A DNA stretch of 64,000 nt from NCBI RefSeq assembly GCF_900105515.1, contig NZ_FNSY01000001.1, forward strand, positions 1,240,001 through 1,304,000. Direction: 5' to 3'. The notes below the pieces were generated by a model, which saw only the letters and a program-made list of their open reading frames with translations, made no database searches and was not told the origin of the DNA. Within the stretch, counting starts at the first letter, position 1. Each line of letters opens with the position of its first letter. Made by a program: the position numbers and the translations under genes. Origin of the DNA: Streptomyces sp. 2131.1. Its GTDB lineage: Bacteria; Actinomycetota; Actinomycetes; Streptomycetales; Streptomycetaceae. Shown piece by piece: positions 7,906-16,044 of this stretch.

Positions 7906-9110
7906 CTGGGCTCCTGTCTCGTGGGGCGGGCGGGGTGCTGGCGGGGTTGCTGCCCGGTGCCCGCCCCGAAGCGGTCCGGCCTGAACGGCTCGGCGTCCAG
8001 CGGCGGTTGTTCGCCCCGGATCGCCGCCGTGACCAGGGCCGCCGTCGCCGGAGCCAGGCCGATGCCCGCGCCCTCGTGGCCGCAGGCGTGGAAGAGGCCG
8101 GAGACCCGGCGGTCCGGGCCGATGGCGGGAAGATGGTCGGGCAGGTACGGGCGGAAGCCGTGGTAGGCGCGCATCACCCGTGCGCTGCCGAGGACCGGGA
8201 ACAGCGCGGCCGCCGCGTCGGCCAGCCTGCTGATCACCGGCACGGACAGGGTGCGGTCGAAGCCGACGCGTTCGCGGCTGGCGCCGATGAGGACGGGCCC
8301 GGCGGGGGTGCCCTCCACGACCGGTGACGTCTGGAGGGCGGCCGACGCGCTGGAGACGTCGGCCACGTACTCGGCGGCGTACACCTTGTGCCGGATCAGC
8401 GGCGGCAGCGGTTCGGTGACGAGGACGAACCCGCGCCGGGGCAGGACGGGCAGCTCCACCCCGGCGAGCGCGGCGAACTCCCCGCCGCCTACGCCCGTCG
8501 CGTTGACCACGGCCGGGGCGAGCAGGTCGCCCGCCGGGGTGCGGACGCCGCGCACCGCGCCCGTGGGGCCGGTGAGCACGGCGGTGACCGGCTCGCCGAG
8601 GTGCGGGCTCGCCCCGGCGTCCCGGGCGGCTCGGATCAAGTGGGCTGCCGCGAGGGCGGGTTGGACCTGCGCGTCCTCGGGGTAGAGGACACCGCCCGTC
8701 AGGCCGGGGGCCAGGTGCGGTTCCAGGTCGGGCAGTTCGTCCGGGGCGACGGCGGTGGTGCGTACCCCTGACGCGGACTGACCGGCGGCGGTCGCGGTCA
8801 GGGTGGCGAGGGATGCTCCGTCCGCCGCGACGACCAGGCCGCCCTTCTGCTCGTACTCGACCGCCCTGGGCAGGACTTCGGACAGCTCGCGCCAGAGGGA
8901 GGCGGAGAGCAGCGCCAGGTCGAGTTCCGGTCCGGGCGGCTTGTCGGAGACCAGGAGGTTCCCCTCCCCCGCCCCCGTGGTGCCGCCGGCGACCGGCCCG
9001 CCGTCCACCACCGCGACCGAGAGCCCGGACCGGGTGGCGTAGTACGCGCAGGCGGCGCCGACGACACCGGCTCCGACGACGACAACATCCAGAGGCTGTC
9101 TCGTGAACAC
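7902..9110 (-). CDS. Catalytic FAD subunit of D-hydroxyproline dehydrogenase (DAAO family)
   Basis: A 402-aa FAD-dependent oxidoreductase of the D-amino acid oxidase/glycine oxidase superfamily. The N-terminal fold (DVVVVGAGVVGAACAYYAT) binds FAD. The C-terminal conserved block RPYLPDHLPAIGP, followed by FHACGHEGAGIGLAPAT, is characteristic. It would oxidise cis-4-hydroxy-D-proline to the pyrroline. This is the first gene of a five-gene minus-strand operon. The GTG start has no clear Shine-Dalgarno sequence; an operator-like ATGTGAC lies only about 10 bp upstream, so the transcript may have a very short or absent leader. Sarcosine oxidase-like function is the main alternative, but the operon content argues for hydroxyproline. 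Confidence 0.87.
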   Translation of the reverse strand: MFTRQPLDVVVVGAGVVGAACAYYATRSGLSVAVVDGGPVAGGTTGAGEGNLLVSDKPPGPELDLALLSASLWRELSEVLPRAVEYEQKGGLVVAADGASLATLTATAAGQSASGVRTTAVAPDELPDLEPHLAPGLTGGVLYPEDAQVQPALAAAHLIRAARDAGASPHLGEPVTAVLTGPTGAVRGVRTPAGDLLAPAVVNATGVGGGEFAALAGVELPVLPRRGFVLVTEPLPPLIRHKVYAAEYVADVSSASAALQTSPVVEGTPAGPVLIGASRERVGFDRTLSVPVISRLADAAAALFPVLGSARVMRAYHGFRPYLPDHLPAIGPDRRVSGLFHACGHEGAGIGLAPATAALVTAAIRGEQPPLDAEPFRPDRFGAGTGQQPRQHPARPTRQEPR

Positions 9111-9116
9111 GCCAGT

Positions 9117-9130
9117 AATATGTCACATGG
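9117..9130 (-). promoter_or_regulatory. Putative GntR operator/promoter of hydroxyproline operon
   Basis: The sequence TAATATGTCACATGG, read on the minus strand as CCATGTGACATATTA, sits directly in front of the GTG start at 9110. It shares ATGTGAC with two other control regions of this cluster, and its CATATTA part could serve as a -10 element. The positions would let a bound repressor block transcription initiation. Confidence 0.42.
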
Positions 9131-9194
9131 CTCTGAGGGTGCCAAGGGGACGCCGAAGGAGCGCTTATGACGTGATGTCAGACGAGCATCCGGC

Positions 9195-10937
9195 TCAAGG
9201 ACGCGGCACGTTGCGGAGGTTGGAGCGGGCCATCTGGAGCATCCGGCCCACTCCGCCGTCGAGCACGATCTTGCTGGCGGACAGGGCGAAGCCGGTCACC
9301 ATGTCCGCGCTGATCTTCGGCGGGATGGAGAGCGCGTTGGGGTCGGTGACCACGTCGACGAGCGCGGGGCCCTTGTGCTTGAACGCGTCCTTGAGGGCGC
9401 TCGCCAGCTCCTTGGGCTTCTCGACGCGGACGCCGTACGCCCCCGACGCGCGCGCCACGGCGGCGAAGTCCGGGTTCTTGTAGGTCGTCCCGAACGACGG
9501 CAGCCCGCCGACCAGCATCTCCAGTTCGACCATGCCCAGCGAGGAGTTGTTGAACAGGACGACCTTGACCGGCAGGTTGTACTGCACCAGGGTCAGGAAG
9601 TCGCCCATCAGCATGGTGAACCCGCCGTCGCCCGACATCGAGACGACCTGCCGGTTGCGGTCGGTGAACTGTGCTCCGATGGCCTGCGGCAGCGCGTTGG
9701 CCATCGAGCCGTGGCTGAACGAACCGATCACCCGCCGCTTGCCGTTGGGCGTCAGATAGCGGGCCGCCCAGACGTTGCACATGCCGGTGTCGACGGTGAA
9801 CACCGCGTCGTCGTCGGCGATCTCGTCCAGCACCGAGGCCACGTACTCGGGGTGGATCGGGACGTGCTTCTCGACCTTGCGGGTGTACGCCTTGACCACA
9901 CCCTCCAGCGCGTCGGCGTGCTTCTTGAGCATCCGGTCGAGGAACTTGCGGTCGCTCTTCGCCTTCACCCGGGGCGTGAGGCAGCGCAGCGTCTCGCGCA
10001 CATCGCCCCAGACGGCCAGGTCCAACTTGGTGCGCCGGCCAAGGTGTTCGGGCCGCACGTCGACCTGCACGATCTTCACGTCGTCGGGCAGGAAGGCGTT
10101 GTACGGGAAGTCCGTGCCGAGCAGGATCAGCAGATCGCACTCGTGGGTGGCCTCGTAGGCGGCGCCGTAGCCGAGCAGCCCGCTCATGCCGACGTCGAAC
10201 GGGTTGTCGTACTGGATCCACTCCTTGCCGCGCAGGGCGTGCCCCACCGGGGCCTTCACCCGCTCGGCGAACTCCATCACCTCGGCGTGTGCGCCCGCCG
10301 TGCCGCTGCCGCAGAACAGCGTCACCCGTTTGGCCTCGTCGACCATCCGGCAGAGCTTCTCGATCTCGCCGTCGCCCGGCCTCACGGTGGGCCGCGAGGT
10401 GACCAGGGCGTGTTCGGCGGACCGCTCGGGCGCGGGCTGCCCGGCGATGTCACCCGGCATGGTGACGACGCTGACGCCGCCCTGGCCGACCGCGTGCTGG
10501 ATGGCGGTCTGCAGCAGCCTCGGCATCTGCTGCGGGTTGGAGATCATCTCGTTGTAGTGGCTGCACTCCTGGAAGAGCAGCTCCGGGTGGGTTGCCTGGA
10601 AGTAGTTGAGGCCGATCTCGCTGGACGGGATGTGCGAGGCCAGCGCGAGCACCGGTGCCATCGAACGGTGGGCGTCGTACAGGCCGTTGATGAGGTGCAG
10701 GTTGCCCGGGCCGCACGACCCTGCGCAGGCCGCCAGGTCCCCGGTGATCTGTGCCTCCGCGCCGGCCGCGAACGCCGCCGTCTCCTCGTGCCTGACCTGG
10801 ATCCACTCCATGTCCGAGCGCCGTCGCACGGCGTCGACGACCGGGTTGAGACTGTCCCCGACGACGCCGTACAGGCGCTTGACGCCCGCCCGGGCGAGGA
10901 TGTCGACGAACTGCTCCGACACGTTCTGCTTGGCCAT
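9195..10937 (-). CDS. poxB: Pyruvate dehydrogenase (quinone) / pyruvate oxidase, TPP-dependent
   Basis: A 580-aa thiamine-diphosphate enzyme with the usual three domains. The N-terminal PYR domain has VRHEETAAFAAGAEAQITG with the activating Glu. The central domain likely binds FAD. The C-terminal PP domain has GDGGFTMLMGDFLTLVQYN, the Mg/TPP motif GDG-x(~25)-NN (VVLFNNSSLGM). The enzyme converts pyruvate to acetate and CO2 and passes electrons to the quinone pool at the membrane. Length and motifs match E. coli PoxB closely. A GGGAG lies about 10 nt before the ATG. The gene stands alone and shows no functional link to the hydroxyproline operon. Confidence 0.92.
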   Translation of the reverse strand: MAKQNVSEQFVDILARAGVKRLYGVVGDSLNPVVDAVRRRSDMEWIQVRHEETAAFAAGAEAQITGDLAACAGSCGPGNLHLINGLYDAHRSMAPVLALASHIPSSEIGLNYFQATHPELLFQECSHYNEMISNPQQMPRLLQTAIQHAVGQGGVSVVTMPGDIAGQPAPERSAEHALVTSRPTVRPGDGEIEKLCRMVDEAKRVTLFCGSGTAGAHAEVMEFAERVKAPVGHALRGKEWIQYDNPFDVGMSGLLGYGAAYEATHECDLLILLGTDFPYNAFLPDDVKIVQVDVRPEHLGRRTKLDLAVWGDVRETLRCLTPRVKAKSDRKFLDRMLKKHADALEGVVKAYTRKVEKHVPIHPEYVASVLDEIADDDAVFTVDTGMCNVWAARYLTPNGKRRVIGSFSHGSMANALPQAIGAQFTDRNRQVVSMSGDGGFTMLMGDFLTLVQYNLPVKVVLFNNSSLGMVELEMLVGGLPSFGTTYKNPDFAAVARASGAYGVRVEKPKELASALKDAFKHKGPALVDVVTDPNALSIPPKISADMVTGFALSASKIVLDGGVGRMLQMARSNLRNVPRP

Positions 10938-11051
10938 GGGTGACGCACTCCCTCTGCCTGGGCTCCGTGCACGTTCGGCTGTCCGGGACGCGGGGCGCCA
11001 AACCCCGGCCCGGACGGGTGTCCGGAGTCCATCAACCCACGGCCTGCGCCG

Positions 11052-12794
11052 TTACGCCTCCCAGACGGCGACCGCCGTCCGGTCGTCGGCGTACCCCTTC
11101 ACCCGGATCTGGGTGTCCGCGAGGAACGCCCCGAGACCCGGCGCCTCCACCGGCGACCAGCGCGCGGCCAGCTCGGCGGCCAGTTCCGGTTCCCCGCGCA
11201 GCGGGTCGGCGAGACCCGCGCCGCACAGCAGCAGGGTGTCCCCCGACCGGGCGACGGAGGCCCGGAAGCGGAACGGTTCCGCAGGGGGCGGGAGCGGGTC
11301 CTCGACGAACGGGGCCGGGCCGGTGACGATGTCCAGGTCCATGGTCAGCCGGTCGCCGCCGGGCCCGCTCTCCGGCGTGGAACCGAAGCCGACCACAGGC
11401 TCGCCGCTGAGCGCGGCAGGGGGCGGCAGCGCTGGTTCGAGGTCGTGCCAGCTGCCGTCCCGGAGCCGGAAGAGTCCGCCGCCGCCGATGCCGAAGAAGA
11501 CCCGGGTGCGGCAGTCGGGGTCCGCGGACAGCAGCAGACAGCGCAGGCTCGCGGTGTACGCGTCCGGTTCGACGCCGAGTTCGGCGGCGCGGGCGCGCAG
11601 CTTGCCGAAGGCCCGGTCGGTGAGCCGGTGCAGCCCGGACTTGAGGTCGGCGCGGCGGCCCGCCCTTATGTCGTCGGAGAGCCGGGCGTGGCTGCGTCCG
11701 ACGGCCTCGCCGATCCAGCGGCAGGCGTCCGCCGACGCGCTGTGCGCCCCCTCCGCACCCCGGGACGCGCCCGCGACGGCCACCAGCACCAGAGCGCCGT
11801 CGCCGCTGCCGAAACGTGCCGTCAGCAGCGCGTCGTGGCGCGGCTCGCCCCGGAACCGGGCGGAGTCCCCGCGTACCGAAGCGGCGCGCAGGGTGTACGT
11901 CCCGTAGGTGGCGCCGTCCAGCACGGTGTCCGGGACGAGGCGGTCGAGCTCGTACGGGTCGGTGGCGGGCAGCGCCGTGGGCTCGGCGTCGTAGGTGGGC
12001 GGCCGGGTCCCCACATGGGCGACCGGCGGCCGGGGCGCGGGGGCGGCCATGGGCCGCTCCTCGCCGGGCCCCTGTTCTTCCGCGCCCGGCCGCCCGGTGA
12101 CGGGCCGCCTGGGCAGCGGGGGCGCGTCCGGAGCCGCGCCGTCGAGACGCGGATCGGCGGGGGCGGGCGGCTCGGGGTCCGGCGGCGGAGGCTCGGGAGC
12201 CGGCGGCCCCGGAAACGTACGCGGCTGCACCGGCCCGGTCACCGGCTCCCAGGGCGCGGGGACCGCCGCGCCGGGCGCCCTCCCCCACGGAGCCCCCGAC
12301 ACGGCACCGGCCGACGCCCCCGGCGCGCGAACACCAGCCTCCTCCGAGCCACGCGCACCGCCTGCGGCCGGCTCCCACGCGTCACGCGCACCGGCGCGAG
12401 GCGCGGTGTCCGGTGGCTCCGATTCCCACCAGGCGCGCCCAGCGGCGCCGGGCGCGGCGTCCGGCCCGGCATCCGCCTGCGGTTCCCACGGATCGCGGGC
12501 CTCGGCCCCCGGCCCGGCGGGGGCGTCGGCCGGCGACGCCTCCGGCTCCGCATCCGCCGTCCGGGTGTCGGCACCTGGTGGCGCCTCCCGCGCCTCCCAC
12601 GGCTCCCGCGCCTCCGGTACCTGAACCCCGTGCACCCCGTCCGTCTCGGACGCCACCGTTCCGGACGCCGAGTCGAAGCGGTCGTCCAGACTGTCGGCGG
12701 CCTGGGTCGCCCCCGTGTCCGGGGCGGGATCGTCGTACAGCCTGCGCCACCAGTCGTCCTCGTGGGCCGCCGGTTTCTCCCCCTGCTGACTCAT
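11052..12794 (-). CDS. PP2C-like protein with long disordered N-terminus, catalytic motif degenerate
   Basis: A 580-aa protein. I chose the ATG of MSQQGEKPAA with AAGGA just upstream; the frame continues 26 codons further without support. Residues 1 to about 290 are low-complexity, rich in Pro, Ala, Glu and Gly, with repeated WEP/PWE phrases, so probably disordered. The last ~290 residues resemble a PP2C-type phosphatase. The usual metal-binding VADG near the domain start reads VAVAGASRGAEGAHS here, so the first metal Asp is missing. The late DN motif reads ADDRTAVAVW. It may therefore be a pseudophosphatase or protein-binding module. Its neighbours give no clear pathway. Confidence 0.7.
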   Translation of the reverse strand: MSQQGEKPAAHEDDWWRRLYDDPAPDTGATQAADSLDDRFDSASGTVASETDGVHGVQVPEAREPWEAREAPPGADTRTADAEPEASPADAPAGPGAEARDPWEPQADAGPDAAPGAAGRAWWESEPPDTAPRAGARDAWEPAAGGARGSEEAGVRAPGASAGAVSGAPWGRAPGAAVPAPWEPVTGPVQPRTFPGPPAPEPPPPDPEPPAPADPRLDGAAPDAPPLPRRPVTGRPGAEEQGPGEERPMAAPAPRPPVAHVGTRPPTYDAEPTALPATDPYELDRLVPDTVLDGATYGTYTLRAASVRGDSARFRGEPRHDALLTARFGSGDGALVLVAVAGASRGAEGAHSASADACRWIGEAVGRSHARLSDDIRAGRRADLKSGLHRLTDRAFGKLRARAAELGVEPDAYTASLRCLLLSADPDCRTRVFFGIGGGGLFRLRDGSWHDLEPALPPPAALSGEPVVGFGSTPESGPGGDRLTMDLDIVTGPAPFVEDPLPPPAEPFRFRASVARSGDTLLLCGAGLADPLRGEPELAAELAARWSPVEAPGLGAFLADTQIRVKGYADDRTAVAVWEA

Positions 12795-13061
12795 GTCCTT
12801 ATTGTCGACCGCCGGGGGCGTACGAAAACGGGCATCCGGAAAATGGGTCCGCCGGGCGACCCCACCCCCCACGGGAAGGACGCCCGGCGGACCGGTCGGT
12901 GAGCCCGCGTCGGCGCGGTGGCCGGTGCGGGCTGTGCCGACACATTGGCAGAGTGGCGCACGGTACGGCGATGATGTGCCGTGGCGAGATTACGCCGTGG
13001 CGACTTTTCGCCACGGCGGATGCGCCGGCACGCGTACGCACAGCTCGGGGAGGGGTCGGGG

Positions 13062-14063
13062 ATGCTGGGAGCCATAGGTCTCGATGAGAGGCAGGAGTCG
13101 GCCTACCGCGCGCTCGTGGCGCTGGGGGCCGCCGAACTGTCCGATCTCTCGCACCGGCTGGCCCTTCCCGAACGGGACACCGAGCGCGCCCTGCGCCGGC
13201 TGGAACAGCACGGCCTGGCCGCCCAGTCCTCCGCCCGCACCGGCCGCTGGGTCGCCGCGCCGCCCGGAGTCGCGCTCGGGGCCCTGCTCACCCAGCAGCG
13301 CCACCAGCTGGAGCAGGCCGAGCTGGCGGCGGTGCTGCTGGCCGAGGAGTACCGGGCGGACGCCGCCGAACCGGCCGTCCACGACCTGGTCGAGGTCGTC
13401 ACCGGGGCGAGCGCGGTCGCCCACCGCTTCCACCAGCTCCAGCTGGGGGCGACGAGCGAGGTGTGCGCGCTCGTCACCGGCAAGCCGATCGCGGTCAGCG
13501 GCCTGGAGAACGAGTCGGAGGAGGAGGCCGCGACGCGCGGGGTGTCGTTCCGCGTGGTCATCGAGCGCGAGGTGCTGGGCCTGGAGTCCGGGATCATGGA
13601 GCTCTCGGCCGCGCTCAGCCGCAACGAGCACTGCCGGGTCGTCGAGCGGGTCCCCACGAAGCTGGTGATCGCCGACAGGGCGCTGGCGATGGTTCCGCTG
13701 ACCGGCCGGGGCGCCGAGCCCGCCGCTCTGGTCGTGCACGGCTCGGGCCTGCTGGAGTCGCTGACCGGGCTCTTCGAGGCGGTGTGGCGCGAGGCGATGC
13801 CGCTGCGGCTCGGGGAGAGCGGCGCGGTTCTGGAGGAGCCGGGCGGCCCGGACCCGACGGACCTGGAGATCCTCTCGCTGCTGCTGGCCGGGCTGACCGA
13901 CGCGAGCGTCGCCAAGCAGCTGGACGTGGGGCTGCGGACCGTACAGCGCCGGGTCAAGGGCCTGATGGAGCTCACCGGGGTCTCCACCCGGCTCCAGCTC
14001 GGCTGGCATGCCTACGAACGGGGCTGGGTGGCCCGCGAACCCCGCCCGCGCCCGCCGGCGTAA
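13062..14063 (+). CDS. TrmB/LuxR-type helix-turn-helix transcriptional regulator
   Basis: A 333-aa regulator. The start is the ATG of MLGAIGLDERQESAYRALV, preceded by GGGGAGGGG. The N-terminal ~70 residues form a TrmB-like winged helix (LGAAELSDLSHRLALPERD, then RALRRLEQHGLA). The middle resembles a small ligand or phospholipase-D-like fold. The C-terminal ~65 residues carry a LuxR/GerE helix-turn-helix (DLEILSLLLAGLTDASVAKQ, then GLRTVQRRVKGLMELTGVSTR). Such two-HTH proteins are common in Streptomyces as pathway regulators of unknown ligand. No obvious target operon is adjacent. Confidence 0.8.
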   Translation: MLGAIGLDERQESAYRALVALGAAELSDLSHRLALPERDTERALRRLEQHGLAAQSSARTGRWVAAPPGVALGALLTQQRHQLEQAELAAVLLAEEYRADAAEPAVHDLVEVVTGASAVAHRFHQLQLGATSEVCALVTGKPIAVSGLENESEEEAATRGVSFRVVIEREVLGLESGIMELSAALSRNEHCRVVERVPTKLVIADRALAMVPLTGRGAEPAALVVHGSGLLESLTGLFEAVWREAMPLRLGESGAVLEEPGGPDPTDLEILSLLLAGLTDASVAKQLDVGLRTVQRRVKGLMELTGVSTRLQLGWHAYERGWVAREPRPRPPA

Positions 14064-14143
14064 CCACCTCTGAGCTGCGCCGACGGCCGTCCGGCCCGGA
14101 GTGCGAACGGGCGGGGCCCGTCGGATTCCGGCACGCTGGGCAG

Positions 14144-14626
14144 ATGAGTGTGTGGCAGCTCGTCGCCGTCGGCCTGGTCATGCTGCTCGGGCTGATCGGT
14201 GTCCTGGTGCCGGGCGTGCCGGGGCAGGCGATCGTCTGGGCCGCCGTCCTGTGGTGGGCGCTCACCGACATGACCCCGGCCGCCTGGGGGGTGCTGATCG
14301 GTGCCACGGCGCTGCTCCTGCTGAACCAGGCGCTCAAACCGCTCCTGCCGCCGCGCCGGCCCCGCGAGTCGGGGGCCCCGCGCCGGACACTGCTGCTGGG
14401 CGGCCTCGGTGCGATCGCCGGCTTCTTCGTCGTGCCCGTCGTCGGGGCGGTCGCCGGGTACGTCGGGGTGATCTACGGGGCGGAGCGGCTGCGCCTCGGC
14501 AGCCGGGGCGCGGGCTGGGCCTCGGTCCGCTCCGTGATGCGGGCGACCGGCTACTCGGTGCTCGGCGAGCTGTTCGCGTGCCTGCTGGTCACGGGCGCGT
14601 GGCTGGGTGCGCTGGTCTGGGGCTGA
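14144..14626 (+). CDS. DUF456 family integral membrane protein
   Basis: A 160-aa hydrophobic protein with four or five predicted membrane segments: LVAVGLVMLLGLIGVLVPGV, the AIVWAAVLWWAL region, WGVLIGATALLLL, a Gly-rich hairpin GFFVVPVVGAVAGYVGVIYG and a C-terminal LLVTGAWLGALVWG. The Gly-rich GAIAGFFVVPVVGAVAGYVGV block is typical of DUF456. Biochemical function of the family is not known to me. Its last 76 bp overlap the 3' end of the convergent Ada/AlkA gene, an unusually deep overlap that may follow from 3' rearrangement of that gene. Confidence 0.82.
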   Translation: MSVWQLVAVGLVMLLGLIGVLVPGVPGQAIVWAAVLWWALTDMTPAAWGVLIGATALLLLNQALKPLLPPRRPRESGAPRRTLLLGGLGAIAGFFVVPVVGAVAGYVGVIYGAERLRLGSRGAGWASVRSVMRATGYSVLGELFACLLVTGAWLGALVWG

Positions 14627-15972
14627 GCCCGTGCCCTGCGCACCCCGTACGAGCGCCACGGGCGCCAGTGGGCGGCGCCCGGCATCCCGTACGGGTCCGT
14701 GTCCGGGTCGCCCAGGGCCCGCGTCCGGATCAGGGCGGCGGTGGCGGGGCCGATGCCGGGCAGCCGGCGCAGCGCCTGCTCGGCCTCGTCCCGGTCGGCG
14801 CCCGCGTCCAGCCGCACGGTGCCGTCGGCGAGCGCCGTCGCGAGCGCCCGCAGAGCCGGGTCGGCGGCCGCTTCGGCGAGCACGGCCGGCTCGGGGAAGA
14901 CATGGGTCAGCCCGCCGCACGGCACGTCCAGCACCTTGCCGTACGCCTCGACGAGCTCCCCTGCCGCGGGGTCGCCCACCAGCGCCCGTACGGCGAACTC
15001 CTCCGCGTCCGCCGCGCCCGGCGAGCGCACCCCCGGCCGGGCCGCGACGTCCGGGGCGAGCCGCGGATCGGCGGCCAGCAGTTCGTCGACGGCGTACGGG
15101 TCGGCGTCCAGGTCGAAGAGGCGGCGCAGCCGCTGCACCGCCGTGGTCAGGTCGCGCAGATCGGTGAGGTGGATGCGGGCCTCCAGCCAGCGCCCGGTGG
15201 ACCGCTCGTCCACGGCGGCGACGCCGGTGCCGTACGGGAGGCGCAGCGTGCGCCGGTACGTGCGGCGGCCGGGCTCCCCACTGACCTCCTCGACCCGGGC
15301 GACCGTACCGGCGGCGAGCAGGTCGAAGACGTCCCGGGCCGCGTACGGTCCCCGGTGGGCGAGCCGGAGCGGGATGCCGGTGGTGCGGGCCTCGCGGACC
15401 GCGGCGCCCAGTCCTGTTCCGGCCTCGGCGCGCAGGGCGCTCGGCGTGCGGGCGTAGATCTGCCGGACCGTGTCGTTGAACTGCCGCAGACTGCCGAACC
15501 CGGCCGCGAAGGCGATCTCGGTGACGGGCAGGGCGGTGGTCTGGAGGAGGACCCGGGCGGTGTGGGCGCGCTGGGCGCGGGCCAGGGCGACGGGTCCGGC
15601 GCCGAGTTCCGCGGTGAGCTGGCGCTGCACCTGGCGGGAGCTGTAGCCGAGCCGGTGGGCGAGCCCGGGGACGCCCTCCCGGTCCACCACGCCGTCGCCG
15701 ATCATGCGCATGGCTCGCCCGACGACGTCCGCCCGGACGTTCCACTCGGCGGAGCCGGGGACGGCGTCCGGGCGGCAGCGGCGGCAGGCCCGGAAGCCGT
15801 TGCCCTGGGCGGCCGCCGCGGTCGGGTAGAAGCGGACGTTCTTCCGCTTCGGGGTGACGGCGGGGCAGCTCGGCCGGCAGTAGATGCCGGTCGTCTCGAC
15901 GGCGAAGAAGAACTCGCCGTCGAAACGGGCGTCGCGGCTGCTCACCGCCTCGTACCTGGTCTCTTCGTCCAT
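14551..15972 (-). CDS. Ada N-terminal/AraC/AlkA fusion with deleted glycosylase active-site segment
   Basis: A 473-aa protein. Residues 1-75 are the Ada zinc domain that accepts methyl groups from phosphotriesters (the FDGEFFFAV, GIYCRPSCPA and RACRRCRPD cysteines are present). Residues 85-185 are an AraC-type DNA-binding domain. Residues 200 to about 445 resemble AlkA 3-methyladenine glycosylase (helix-hairpin-helix LRRLPGIGPATAALIRTRALG). In normal AlkA proteins a stretch of some 25-35 residues carrying the catalytic Asp follows RALGDPD and leads to WRPWRSYA. Here RALGDPDTDPYGMPGAAH runs straight into WRPWRSYG, so the catalytic Asp region is missing. The last 30 residues are unlike the family and overlap the opposite gene. 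The methyl-sensing activator part looks intact; glycosylase activity is doubtful. Confidence 0.8.
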   Translation of the reverse strand: MDEETRYEAVSSRDARFDGEFFFAVETTGIYCRPSCPAVTPKRKNVRFYPTAAAAQGNGFRACRRCRPDAVPGSAEWNVRADVVGRAMRMIGDGVVDREGVPGLAHRLGYSSRQVQRQLTAELGAGPVALARAQRAHTARVLLQTTALPVTEIAFAAGFGSLRQFNDTVRQIYARTPSALRAEAGTGLGAAVREARTTGIPLRLAHRGPYAARDVFDLLAAGTVARVEEVSGEPGRRTYRRTLRLPYGTGVAAVDERSTGRWLEARIHLTDLRDLTTAVQRLRRLFDLDADPYAVDELLAADPRLAPDVAARPGVRSPGAADAEEFAVRALVGDPAAGELVEAYGKVLDVPCGGLTHVFPEPAVLAEAAADPALRALATALADGTVRLDAGADRDEAEQALRRLPGIGPATAALIRTRALGDPDTDPYGMPGAAHWRPWRSYGVRRARAQPQTSAPSHAPVTSRHANSSPSTE

Positions 15973-16044
15973 CACACCGTCCAGTGTGCGCCCCGCAGGG
16001 GCCCCTCACTCGCGGTTTTCGGACGTCGACCAGGGGCGCGTCGG

